A DNA stretch of 5,456 nucleotides, from the NCBI GenBank assembly GCA_002372775.1, contig DFIJ01000131.1, positions 1-5,456 on the forward strand, in the 5' to 3' direction. A model generated the notes under the pieces. It made no database searches. It was not told the DNA's origin and saw only the letters and a program-made list of their open reading frames with translations. This document shows, in pieces, positions 1 through 5,456 of the stretch (its first letter is position 1; every line of letters starts with the position of its first letter). The stretch is from Christensenella sp. UBA3700 (GTDB lineage Bacteria > Bacillota > Clostridia > Christensenellales > UBA3700). Position numbers and translations under genes: made by a program.

Positions 1-56
1 TCATCATCCAGCATTTTGCTAAGGAAAGCATCATAAACAGTCTGTAGAGCCGTCAT
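1..56 (-). CDS. Probable head-tail connector/adaptor protein, N-terminal fragment (cut by window edge)
   Basis: Only the first 18 codons plus two bases are inside the window. The reading frame starts with ATG at 56-54 and gives MTALQTVYDAFLSKMLDD, after which the window ends. The start is supported by GGAGGA at 70-65, 8 nt upstream, inside the last codons of the preceding gene. The gap to that gene's TAA is only 4 nt, so the two are probably translationally coupled. The short amphipathic opening (LQxVYDxFLSKxxDD) resembles the start of small proteins that follow the capsid gene in Firmicutes phages and form the head-tail connector; this is from memory and from position, not from a search. The rest of the protein is not visible, so the function is tentative, but that a gene starts here is well supported. 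Confidence 0.6.
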   Translation of the reverse strand, partial: MTALQTVYDAFLSKMLDD

Positions 57-60
57 TTAC

Positions 61-534
61 TTATTCCTCCGTGTTCTGTTCACTAAGACGAACCGCATTA
101 ATAATGTCGCGGCCGCAAGCCTCCTTTAGAACTTTACATTTATCTACATCCATAATACGATTTTTAATTGCGTAATCGCATAGATTTTCTAGCTGAGGAC
201 GACTTAGCTTCTTAATTTTATCTTTAAATCCAACCAAACTAAGTTCAGTCAGATAGTATTTTTTATCTTTATCACTCAAAACAATGATATTTACGGGTTC
301 GACCGCATCTTCTGGTTCCAAACCTAGCTCTTTCTTAGTTTCCATATCTTGAATATAAAGCATACCAGATTCTATCATATTACGGAAACCAATGTCATAC
401 ATTAAATCTTCAAGGACTTCTTTATCAACCGAAACAGAAGAGCCGGCCATAGGCCAAGTCCTACTAAAACGAAGCTCTGGAACTTCTACAATAACCCTAT
501 TACCAACAGTACTAACGATTTTAATCTTATCCAT
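61..534 (-). CDS. Conserved-looking phage protein of unknown function downstream of the capsid gene (157 aa)
   Basis: This 157-residue protein follows the major capsid gene and precedes a probable connector gene, so a virion or connector-assembly role is likely, but I do not recognise a named family. Residues 1-22 look like beta strands (KIKIVSTVGNRVIVEVPEL). Residues 36-70 look mixed, with a YDIGF...GMLYIQDME stretch, and 75-87 carry an acidic segment leading into a VNIIVL strand. From about residue 90 the protein looks helical and basic (FKDKIKKLSRPQLENLCDYAIKN, then DKCKVLKEACGRDIINAVRL), with three cysteines at 119, 133 and 140. There is no signal peptide or membrane segment. The ATG at 534-532 is preceded by AAGGAGA (547-541) at good spacing. 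It is the only gene here with a long leader (76 nt after the capsid stop), which contains a strong hairpin, so its expression may be tuned separately from the capsid gene. Confidence 0.8.
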   Translation of the reverse strand: MDKIKIVSTVGNRVIVEVPELRFSRTWPMAGSSVSVDKEVLEDLMYDIGFRNMIESGMLYIQDMETKKELGLEPEDAVEPVNIIVLSDKDKKYYLTELSLVGFKDKIKKLSRPQLENLCDYAIKNRIMDVDKCKVLKEACGRDIINAVRLSEQNTEE

Positions 535-540
535 TGTTTT

Positions 541-547
541 TCTCCTT
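541..547 (-). promoter_or_regulatory. Ribosome binding site of the 157-aa gene
   Basis: The minus strand reads AAGGAGA about 6-7 nt before the ATG at 534-532. It lies downstream of the 567-590 hairpin and is separated from it by about 20 nt, so it is free when the hairpin is folded. Its AGGAG core is complementary to CUCCU in the hairpin's 3' arm, so an alternative, weaker pairing that masks this site is possible (inference). Confidence 0.8.
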
Positions 548-566
548 TTATCTCCAAAAGTAAGTT

Positions 567-590
567 GGGGAGGAGGTAATCCTCCTCCCC
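567..590 (-). terminator. Perfect 10-bp GC-rich hairpin after the capsid gene: leaky terminator or attenuator / mRNA-end stabiliser
   Basis: Bases 567-576 and 581-590 form an exact inverted repeat with a 4-nt loop; in the transcript the stem is GGGGAGGAGG paired with CCUCCUCCCC and the loop is AUUA. It starts about 20 nt after the capsid stop codon, in the longest non-coding gap of the window (535-610). The bases that follow are AACUUACUUUU, only partly U-rich, so a full intrinsic terminator is doubtful. A leaky terminator, or a 3' stem that protects an abundant capsid mRNA from exonucleases, would fit a place where phages need much capsid and less of the downstream connector proteins. The symmetry is seen directly; the role is inferred from position. 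Confidence 0.62.
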
Positions 591-610
591 TATTAAAGTA
601 TTTTTATATA

Positions 611-1654
611 TTAGAAGCCGTATGGCGTATCATTATGACCCGCAAGAGAAGTATTCTGATAAATACCCCAATTGTAGTAGGTTAGGATAGCGGCGCCCAT
701 CTTCTTCCAAGCATAAATCTCAAGAGAATTATCCTTGTTGGTATGGTCAACAATCTGAGTAGGTCCTTCAAGAACAACCTTGACAACCTTTTCACGGCCA
801 GTAGGAAGAATGTAGGCGTATTGGTCATCGATCCAAGTCTTCTTATTGGTCTCATCGACAAAGGACTGAGGAATCTGAACAACAGCCGCGCCACGGAAAA
901 TACGAATTAGACCAGTGTTGTGGATAGCTTCGATATCTTCGGGAGCATACACACCAGGTAGAGCAGCGGTAGGAGCAACGATAGCATCGGGACCCATAGA
1001 AGCAATGAAAGCGGGAGTCGCGAAAATCGCAACATTGTCGCCATAAGCCTTAACAGTGTTCATAACACCAACCATAGAAGTAGCATTGAAGGCGTTACCA
1101 GTAGCCTTGTTCGCAGCGGGGAAATTACCAGAACTGAACGCAGCACTTAGAGCCTTATGAACCTCAAGGAATACAGCATCGGTTAGACCTTCGGTGATGA
1201 TTTCCATAACGTCAGCAAGACTTTCAGCACCATCTAGCATTCTCTGGAAATCTAGGGTCGCGCCACCACCAACAGCGTGCGCGCCAACTTCGAAGGTTTC
1301 GGTATCAAGACGGAAAGTCTCATAAACACCAGAAATACCAACCTGAGTAAGGAACTTCTTAGCACGTTGACGACCTAGCTTGCGGCGGAACATAGCCTTC
1401 TGGCCTTCGCCAACAACCTTAACCTCAGCAAAAGCACTTAGACCGCTGATAACACGCTTAGGAACAACTTCGTCAGCAGCTTCAATAATAATATCGTAAA
1501 TGTCATAACGATTCTTCATAAACTTATTGACGGTGCCAGCAAGTTCACGAAGACCATCAACAAAAGCAGCATTTACGGTTTCAGTAGTATAATTAGCAGG
1601 AGCAGTACCCTTAGCAGCGTGAAGGGCAATCTCTCTAAATTGTTCTAAAGTCAT
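611..1654 (-). CDS. Major capsid protein, HK97-fold type (347 aa)
   Basis: This is the main shell subunit of the head. It follows terminase, portal and protease/scaffold in the standard order and has a capsid-like layout: an N-terminal helical arm (residues 1-45), a basic, strand-rich extended-loop region (about 75-120, with FRRKLGRQRAKK), a long helix expected to be the P-domain spine (about 136-173), an A-domain-like alanine/proline-rich part with FATPAFIASMGPDA (211-224), a strand region IRIFRGAAVVQIPQSF (250-265), and a C-terminal strand/helix ending with AWKKMGAAILTYYNWGIYQN. The ATG at 1654-1652 is chosen because AAGGAGGG (1669-1662) sits 7 nt upstream; the frame stays open 27 codons further but that part lies in the preceding gene. 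There is no long coiled delta domain at the N-terminus, consistent with scaffolding from the separate upstream gene. Leucine codons are almost only CUU (11) and CUA (9) of 21, pointing to selection for expression. Confidence 0.88.
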   Translation of the reverse strand: MTLEQFREIALHAAKGTAPANYTTETVNAAFVDGLRELAGTVNKFMKNRYDIYDIIIEAADEVVPKRVISGLSAFAEVKVVGEGQKAMFRRKLGRQRAKKFLTQVGISGVYETFRLDTETFEVGAHAVGGGATLDFQRMLDGAESLADVMEIITEGLTDAVFLEVHKALSAAFSSGNFPAANKATGNAFNATSMVGVMNTVKAYGDNVAIFATPAFIASMGPDAIVAPTAALPGVYAPEDIEAIHNTGLIRIFRGAAVVQIPQSFVDETNKKTWIDDQYAYILPTGREKVVKVVLEGPTQIVDHTNKDNSLEIYAWKKMGAAILTYYNWGIYQNTSLAGHNDTPYGF

Positions 1655-1661
1655 TTTATTA

Positions 1662-1669
1662 CCCTCCTT
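1662..1669 (-). promoter_or_regulatory. Ribosome binding site that fixes the capsid start
   Basis: The minus strand reads AAGGAGGG followed by 7 nt (TAATAAA) and the ATG at 1654. Its first bases overlap the TAA stop (1670-1668) of the preceding 185-aa gene, so a ribosome ending there could reload for the capsid gene. This is the strongest argument against a longer capsid N-terminus starting near 1735. Confidence 0.88.
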
Positions 1670-2225
1670 ACGCCTTATAAACTTGGAACATGATACCCTT
1701 AGTACCATCGGGCATTGTGGTATCAGCAACAACACGAAGCACTGGACCTACAGTAGGCGCAGCACTGGAAACAGCGATAGAACCATCTTCACTAATTCCA
1801 CCATATAGAGCGGTAGTCTTATAAGAAGCAAGCGCGCTTAGGAAAGCGGAATCATTAGCATAAGCAGTAGTATCATAACTTACGCAGTTGGTAGTAAACT
1901 TATCGCCAACAGCAAGATAACCAAGGCGGGGCCAAAAATCATCAGTGGGATTTAGATAGAAATCCTTAAGGCCATTCGCGCGCTCGTCATATAGATGCTC
2001 GGCACTATAATTTAGAGCGATTGGAAGAGAACCGTCAGTAGGAGCGGCAGTAACAACACGATTGACACGGTCAACGCCTAGTAGCATACCATTCTCTACG
2101 ACGGCATTAGAAAAGAAAGCAGTATCAGGAGCACACTGGGCTTCGATACGACCATCACGACGGAAAGCGCAGTTGTTAAGTTCAACTTGGCCATAACCAT
2201 CGATAGTTAGTCTAGTAAGAGCCAT
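1668..2225 (-). CDS. Probable head structural / capsid decoration protein (185 aa)
   Basis: The gene lies directly upstream of the major capsid gene, with 13 nt between them, a place often held by head decoration or stabilisation proteins. The 185 residues look beta-rich and without coiled coil, membrane segment or signal peptide: an N-terminal strand pair (LTIDGYGQVELNN, RDGRIEAQ), a central NRVVTA...LPIALNYSAEHLYDER block (55-82), WPRLGYLAVGDKFTTN (98-113), and a C-terminal PVLRVVADTTMPDGTKGIMFQV strand region (161-182). Three cysteines (19, 31, 114) are visible. The ATG at 2225-2223 has GGAGG (2239-2235) 9 nt upstream. Leucine codons are 8 CUU and 8 CUA with no other, exactly the pattern of the capsid gene, which suggests it too is made in large amounts. 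I do not recognise a named family; decoration is inferred from position, size, predicted beta content and codon use. A minor head or fibre protein is the alternative. Confidence 0.72.
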   Translation of the reverse strand: MALTRLTIDGYGQVELNNCAFRRDGRIEAQCAPDTAFFSNAVVENGMLLGVDRVNRVVTAAPTDGSLPIALNYSAEHLYDERANGLKDFYLNPTDDFWPRLGYLAVGDKFTTNCVSYDTTAYANDSAFLSALASYKTTALYGGISEDGSIAVSSAAPTVGPVLRVVADTTMPDGTKGIMFQVYKA

Positions 2226-2240
2226 TTTTAATAACCTCCG

Positions 2241-3599
2241 TTATTTTTTATTGTAACGAGACAAAATTTCTTCAATACCACCAATGGATTGATCCTTTGG
2301 AACAATACCAATTGGGTCGGCGGCGAACGCGAAAGAATTAGATTTCTTTAACTCATAGGCAAGTTCTTTGTCGAGTTCTAATGCAGTATACTCATCAATT
2401 TTTTCTGCATATGTATTAAGCACATCTTCAGAAATCTTATCAGAATATTCAGCAATTACAGCTTGTTTTTGCTGTGTCTCAATAACTTTCTTGTAGTTGC
2501 GAAGTCCTTCAACTTCAGTGTTCAATTCATCATAAGAAGCAGTTAGTGCAGTATACTTCTGACTAGCCTCTTCAAGCTGAGAATTCATATTTTCCGCTTC
2601 TGTATTTAAAGTACTAATTTGTTCATTTAACTCGTCAATTTTGAGTCCGCGCGCCTCATAATCAGCAGCAACGGTTTCAGCATTAAGAAGATTCTCATTA
2701 ACTAGTTCATAAGTATCTCCATTAAGCTTACGTAAAGTTTCAACAGTTTCTTTTTCTTTCTCAGTTACATCAATGAAATATACAACTTCTTTAGAAAGAA
2801 TTTCAACTGAATCTTCTTCATCATTTTTCTTATAATAGACTCTTTCAAAATTTCGAGTCTCATAATTATAAGCAATAGCATATTCATCATACACTTCGGT
2901 AATTGCATAACTACAAACCCAATCATTTTCAGCATTATATAAAGGATTTAATAGCATCCAAAGTGCATCATGCTTATCGCCATCAGACAGTTTAAAATTA
3001 AGTTTAAACACTTTTGACTGTCCTCCCTTTGAATAATCCTTAATTTTTTGAATAGTATCTTCTATAGTGTTAATCAATGTATAGAAAGACGCCCCTTCAA
3101 AGCAAGGTTCTACATTATCACCAAGTACTTGAAGCCCTAAGAAGCAACCACTATCAAAAACAACATATTTTTGCCCTTTAATAATAGCCATATGGTACTT
3201 CAAAGAAGGTTCATAAAGTTCCATAGATAAAGATTTGCCAACAATTTCACTAGCTTCTGAATATAATGCAGAGAAAAGTAAGACGTCGCAGCAAGCGTAT
3301 TCTCTCTCAATACCATCTTCGTCTATATGCTTTTCCCAAGCAAAATTAGAAGTTTCTGGAACAATACCGTAAATTCTTCCTTCATCACGCGCGTAGCCAT
3401 GATCTGTGAAATCTTCTTCTTGATAGATGCCTTTAATTGGTACATATGCAAGAGAAGCGATTAGCTGCCGCGCAAAATCGTCAGAAATAAAAGTACCATT
3501 CCTATTTTCGTATCTATAAAAAATACGACATCTTGCTTTAGAAAGAACATCATTAAACTTTTCAACTTCACTATAAATAGTTACTGGAAAGTTATACAT
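2241..3599 (-). CDS. Probable prohead maturation protease fused to scaffold (452 aa)
   Basis: The gene sits between portal and capsid genes, where phages usually carry separate protease and scaffold genes. Residues 20-165 look like a prohead serine protease: CRIFYRYENRNGTFI, then VPIKGIYQEEDFTDHGYARDEGRIYGIV with candidate catalytic His67 in DHG, and after a strand region (YACCDVLLF) the motif EIVGKSLSMELYEP with candidate nucleophile Ser123 or Ser125. A His followed about 55 residues later by Ser in an S-x-E context fits the herpesvirus assemblin / HK97 gp4 / XkdF-like group. Residues 195-278 form a second module (KVFKLNFKLSDGDKHDALWML, ITEVYDEYAIAYNYETRNFERVYY) that I recall from phage scaffold-like proteins. 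Residues 278-378 are a charged heptad-rich coiled coil, and 380-452 end in a short charged tail (GGIEEILSRYNKK) that could bind capsid. The ATG at 3599 overlaps the portal TAA by one base, with AAGGAGG at 3615-3609. Protease activity is inferred; a scaffold-only protein is the alternative. Confidence 0.7.
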   Translation of the reverse strand: MYNFPVTIYSEVEKFNDVLSKARCRIFYRYENRNGTFISDDFARQLIASLAYVPIKGIYQEEDFTDHGYARDEGRIYGIVPETSNFAWEKHIDEDGIEREYACCDVLLFSALYSEASEIVGKSLSMELYEPSLKYHMAIIKGQKYVVFDSGCFLGLQVLGDNVEPCFEGASFYTLINTIEDTIQKIKDYSKGGQSKVFKLNFKLSDGDKHDALWMLLNPLYNAENDWVCSYAITEVYDEYAIAYNYETRNFERVYYKKNDEEDSVEILSKEVVYFIDVTEKEKETVETLRKLNGDTYELVNENLLNAETVAADYEARGLKIDELNEQISTLNTEAENMNSQLEEASQKYTALTASYDELNTEVEGLRNYKKVIETQQKQAVIAEYSDKISEDVLNTYAEKIDEYTALELDKELAYELKKSNSFAFAADPIGIVPKDQSIGGIEEILSRYNKK

Positions 3600-3615
3600 T
3601 ATGATATTCCTCCTT
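3597..3615 (-). promoter_or_regulatory. Portal/protease-scaffold junction: internal ribosome binding site and 1-nt stop-start overlap (TAATG)
   Basis: AAGGAGG (3615-3609) lies inside the last codons of the portal gene, encoding part of its RQGGIS tail, 9 nt before the ATG at 3599-3597. The portal TAA (3601-3599) shares its last A with that ATG. This arrangement favours translational coupling of the two products. Confidence 0.85.
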
Positions 3616-5089
3616 GCCTATCCAACGATTCTTCATTTTTGATTGTTTTCTCGCTCTTTTCTTCCAATGGAAGTTCCGGCGCGCCGACCTTTCCATCACC
3701 CTTACTATTATTAGTCTCAGTATAAGAAGAAGATAGAGGAATCAAAACTTCTTTTAGATTTAATACATTGTTTTCCAAATCCTTAACACTCATTAGATCA
3801 CGTTGATTGACGCCGGCAGCAATGCTTGGCAGCAACAAACTATAACCACTCTGAGCCATTTTCAAAGTTTGATCAATAAAATCTTTTTGATTGTAATAAG
3901 AAACTGGAAGAATATAATAATTAAAATCAACATTATTATTACTAAACAAAGTATTTAAAATGAAACTAATAAAACGAGAGTATTTATTACCTAAAATCAT
4001 CATTAATGCCAAATCATTTACAATTGAAGTAGCCAAAGCTTGACTACCGGTCGGCGCAAACACTTGCGCGCTGACTCCAGCATCAGAATAAACATTCTGA
4101 AGCATTTTTTCTAATGAATTATTGACATTATCAGAAGCAGTTTTAGAAATAATGGAATCTACATCCGCATAAGTAGTTAATATAGAAAGATTTTTATTAC
4201 CCTTCATCATATTAACCGCGCCTTGATGCATTTCTAATGCTTCTGGCGGTTCAAAAAGAAGCTGTCCATCATTTAGATGCGGAATCTTTTGAACAATAAT
4301 TTTTTTGATTTCTTCTAGGTCTCTTTCTTTCTCTCTGTCAACTGCGTCATCATATTCTTCGACGGCAGGAATAACATCAAGAAAGAGCGGGCGCGCGTCT
4401 TCATAAATAGAGAAACAAACGCCAATTTCTGCGGGTATTAAAACCCAAGAAGTTTTTTCTTTGCCAGCATCATACCGTTTAAAGTAAGAAGAAATTTCTT
4501 TTGGATAGGACTTTAATGCTTGTTTCCGCATTTCTTTATCTAATATTTGATAAAAGAAATCAACATTAAATTCTATCAAATCATTTCCTTTCAAATCTTT
4601 AAAACGATTGCGGCAATATCCAGATGGAAGATCAATAATTGTTAATTCTTCTTTATCTAGACTTAAAATTACTCCATAGTAACAACCGTCAACCAAAGCT
4701 TTTATTGAAATTCTAGTGAAAAGTTCGGGTATGTTTAATTTATCAAGATATTCTAATGCCGCGAAGTATTTCTTTTGGATATAATTTTCGGAGAGTTTTT
4801 TACCAAAAGTTGGATTGGGTACTAATAAGCCAGAATATTTTAATAAAGTCGCATAATATAAGATAATTCTCTTATAAAGCCCGTTCTTATCATAGTAATT
4901 TCTTGAAAGCTTTTGAAGTTCACATATGTCACCAGAGTTGATAATTCTTTCAATCTCTTCTATGGAATAATCTTTTGTTCCTAGAACCCGTCTTCGTCCG
5001 TAGTAACCATTCCAAGAGGAGGGGTCGTCAGAAACAACATTCTGTACCTTCTTTGTAAATACAGATAAATCAACATTTCTATCCTGCAT
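3599..5089 (-). CDS. Portal protein (496 aa)
   Basis: The portal forms the dodecameric ring at one vertex through which the terminase pumps DNA and to which the tail connects. The identification rests on position directly after the terminase, length within the usual 400-550 range, and a portal-like layout. An N-terminal segment (YSIEEIERIINSGDICELQKLSRNYYDKNGLYKRII, 41-76) leads into a wing/stem region with LLKYSGLLVPNP (82-93) and an AALEYLDKLNIPELF helix. The central region holds ISIKALVDGCYYGVI (127-141) and IIDLPSGYCRNRF. Residues 240-262 are a highly charged helix, followed by LNDGQLLFEPPEALEMHQ. The QALATSIVNDLALMMILGNKYSRFISFILNTLF helix (350-382) is crown/stem-like, and the hydrophilic tail (460-496, PELPLEEKSEKTIKNEESLD) is typical of portal C-termini. 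The ATG at 5089-5087 has AGGAGGA (5107-5101) 11 nt upstream. Leucine codons here are mixed, unlike the two abundant head genes, as expected for a protein needed in about 12 copies. Confidence 0.86.
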   Translation of the reverse strand: MQDRNVDLSVFTKKVQNVVSDDPSSWNGYYGRRRVLGTKDYSIEEIERIINSGDICELQKLSRNYYDKNGLYKRIILYYATLLKYSGLLVPNPTFGKKLSENYIQKKYFAALEYLDKLNIPELFTRISIKALVDGCYYGVILSLDKEELTIIDLPSGYCRNRFKDLKGNDLIEFNVDFFYQILDKEMRKQALKSYPKEISSYFKRYDAGKEKTSWVLIPAEIGVCFSIYEDARPLFLDVIPAVEEYDDAVDREKERDLEEIKKIIVQKIPHLNDGQLLFEPPEALEMHQGAVNMMKGNKNLSILTTYADVDSIISKTASDNVNNSLEKMLQNVYSDAGVSAQVFAPTGSQALATSIVNDLALMMILGNKYSRFISFILNTLFSNNNVDFNYYILPVSYYNQKDFIDQTLKMAQSGYSLLLPSIAAGVNQRDLMSVKDLENNVLNLKEVLIPLSSSYTETNNSKGDGKVGAPELPLEEKSEKTIKNEESLDRQGGIS

Positions 5090-5094
5090 TTAAA

Positions 5095-5456
5095 TTATGT
5101 TCCTCCTGTAAAGAATACAAGGGTTCTATTCGCGCTTTGCGCGCGTCTCTTGGTTCTCTGATATTGTTCATCCTCTAGTTCCTTAAGGCGCCATAGCCCA
5201 TAAGCAAATGCGGAATATTTATCTTTAGGGAAGCGCGCATTAATTTGTTCAAGAGTAATGTCCAAACCAGTTCTCTTCAATCGGAGATTTGCCATTTCTT
5301 CAAATAGTTTGGTGGTCATTTCGTGGGGCATTAAACGCTTTATTCTGTCTTCAAACTTCATTTTTTGACCCTTTTTAGTATTTAATAGTTGCGCGCGGGC
5401 CTCTTGTTCAGTAATTAAGAAGCGCACATAGCCACTATTAAGTCGAGTATAAGCAT
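5095..5456 (-). CDS. terL: Terminase large subunit, C-terminal fragment (5' end outside window)
   Basis: The frame is open to the window edge and 119 complete residues are visible, starting AYTRLNSGY and running into VRFLITEQEARAQL. They look like the end of a large terminase, the ATPase/nuclease that cuts and packages phage DNA. The supporting part is LDITLEQINARFPKDKYSAFAYGLWRLKELEDE, matching the usual closing stretch of the RNase H-fold nuclease domain in which an acidic residue (here the Asp in PKDKYSAFAYGL) precedes a conserved S-A-x-x-Y-G-L-type helix. A basic tail (RTKRRAQSANR) and LVFFTGGT follow. A GTG at 5427-5425 could be read as a start, but it has no Shine-Dalgarno and the frame continues upstream with the same character, so the gene is truncated by the window, not short. 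The ATPase Walker motifs lie outside. The stop is 5 nt before the portal ATG. Confidence 0.75.
   Translation of the reverse strand, partial: AYTRLNSGYVRFLITEQEARAQLLNTKKGQKMKFEDRIKRLMPHEMTTKLFEEMANLRLKRTGLDITLEQINARFPKDKYSAFAYGLWRLKELEDEQYQRTKRRAQSANRTLVFFTGGT
5101..5107 (-). promoter_or_regulatory. Portal ribosome binding site embedded in the terminase gene end
   Basis: The minus strand reads AGGAGGA, 11 nt before the portal ATG, and is translated as part of the terminase C-terminal TGGT. The terminase stop lies between this site and the portal start, so ribosomes finishing terminase would clear the site just before portal initiation. Confidence 0.8.

Noticed and set aside
109..116. A GCGGCCGC palindrome, with a GGCGCGCC palindrome at 3679-3686, as possible regulatory or packaging sites.
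   Set aside because: Both lie inside coding regions, are single copies, and are explained by Gly/Ala/Arg codons; nothing links them to packaging or regulation.
567..590. The hairpin as a strong intrinsic terminator ending the operon.
   Set aside because: The downstream tract is AACUUACUUUU rather than a U-run, and same-strand genes of the head module continue right after it, so full termination is unlikely.
392..685. A 97-codon open frame on the plus strand crossing the capsid end and the 157-aa gene.
   Set aside because: It runs antisense through two well-supported genes and across the hairpin, and its low-complexity Ser/Thr/Leu-rich translation looks like an antisense shadow.
682..894. 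A 70-codon minus-strand frame within the capsid gene.
   Set aside because: It is fully inside the capsid gene in another frame and its Arg/Leu-rich translation is typical of a shifted reading of the capsid codons.
1655..1735. A 27-codon N-terminal extension of the capsid protein from an alternative start near 1735.
   Set aside because: The extra residues lie inside the 185-aa gene and its ribosome site region; AAGGAGGG sits 7 nt before the ATG at 1654, which gives a normal capsid start.
5095..5427. A separate 110-residue gene starting with GTG at 5427.
   Set aside because: There is no Shine-Dalgarno before the GTG and the frame stays open to the window edge with matching character, so it is better read as the C-terminal part of the large terminase.
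1..5456. Possible defence, anti-defence, diversity-generating or mobile element cargo in the window.
   Set aside because: All coding space is taken by contiguous same-strand head-module genes; no reverse transcriptase, integrase, transposase, template repeat, CRISPR-like repeat or toxin-antitoxin pair is visible.

Overview
The window is a stretch of a tailed-phage (Caudoviricetes) head-morphogenesis operon, either from a free phage or a prophage. Every supported gene lies on the minus strand, so the operon reads from the right edge to the left. The order is: C-terminal part of the large terminase subunit (5456-5095), portal (5089-3599), a probable prohead protease/scaffold fusion (3599-2241), a 185-residue probable head structural or decoration protein (2225-1668), the HK97-fold-type major capsid protein (1654-611), a 157-residue conserved-looking protein of unknown function (534-61), and the first codons of a probable head-tail connector gene (56-1).

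The host is most likely a low-GC Bacillota, and the protein style suggests Clostridia (inference). Base composition is moderately AT-rich, every complete gene ends in TAA, and every complete gene has a strong AGGAGG-type Shine-Dalgarno at good spacing. The proteins read like phages of anaerobic gut Firmicutes, but no host gene is present to settle it.

The genes are packed tightly: a 1-nt stop/start overlap between portal and protease/scaffold, and gaps of 4-15 nt elsewhere. The exception is a 76-nt gap after the capsid gene, which holds a perfect 10-bp GC-rich hairpin. Several Shine-Dalgarno sequences sit inside the last codons of the gene before, so translational coupling is likely. No gene-free stretch reaches 300 bases, and no tRNA, CRISPR array, insertion sequence, integrase or attachment site is visible.

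Functionally, terminase and portal form the DNA-packaging motor. The protease/scaffold protein would guide procapsid assembly of the major capsid protein and then digest its own scaffold. The 185-residue protein probably coats or stabilises the shell, and the two leftmost genes begin the connector region. The points most worth a second look are the His/Ser protease joined to a coiled-coil scaffold in one polypeptide, the almost exclusive use of CUU and CUA leucine codons in the two abundant structural genes, the hairpin whose 3' arm resembles the 16S anti-Shine-Dalgarno sequence, and an apparent excess of GCGC. I did not find a clear undescribed defence or mobile system; this is mostly a canonical but divergent head module.
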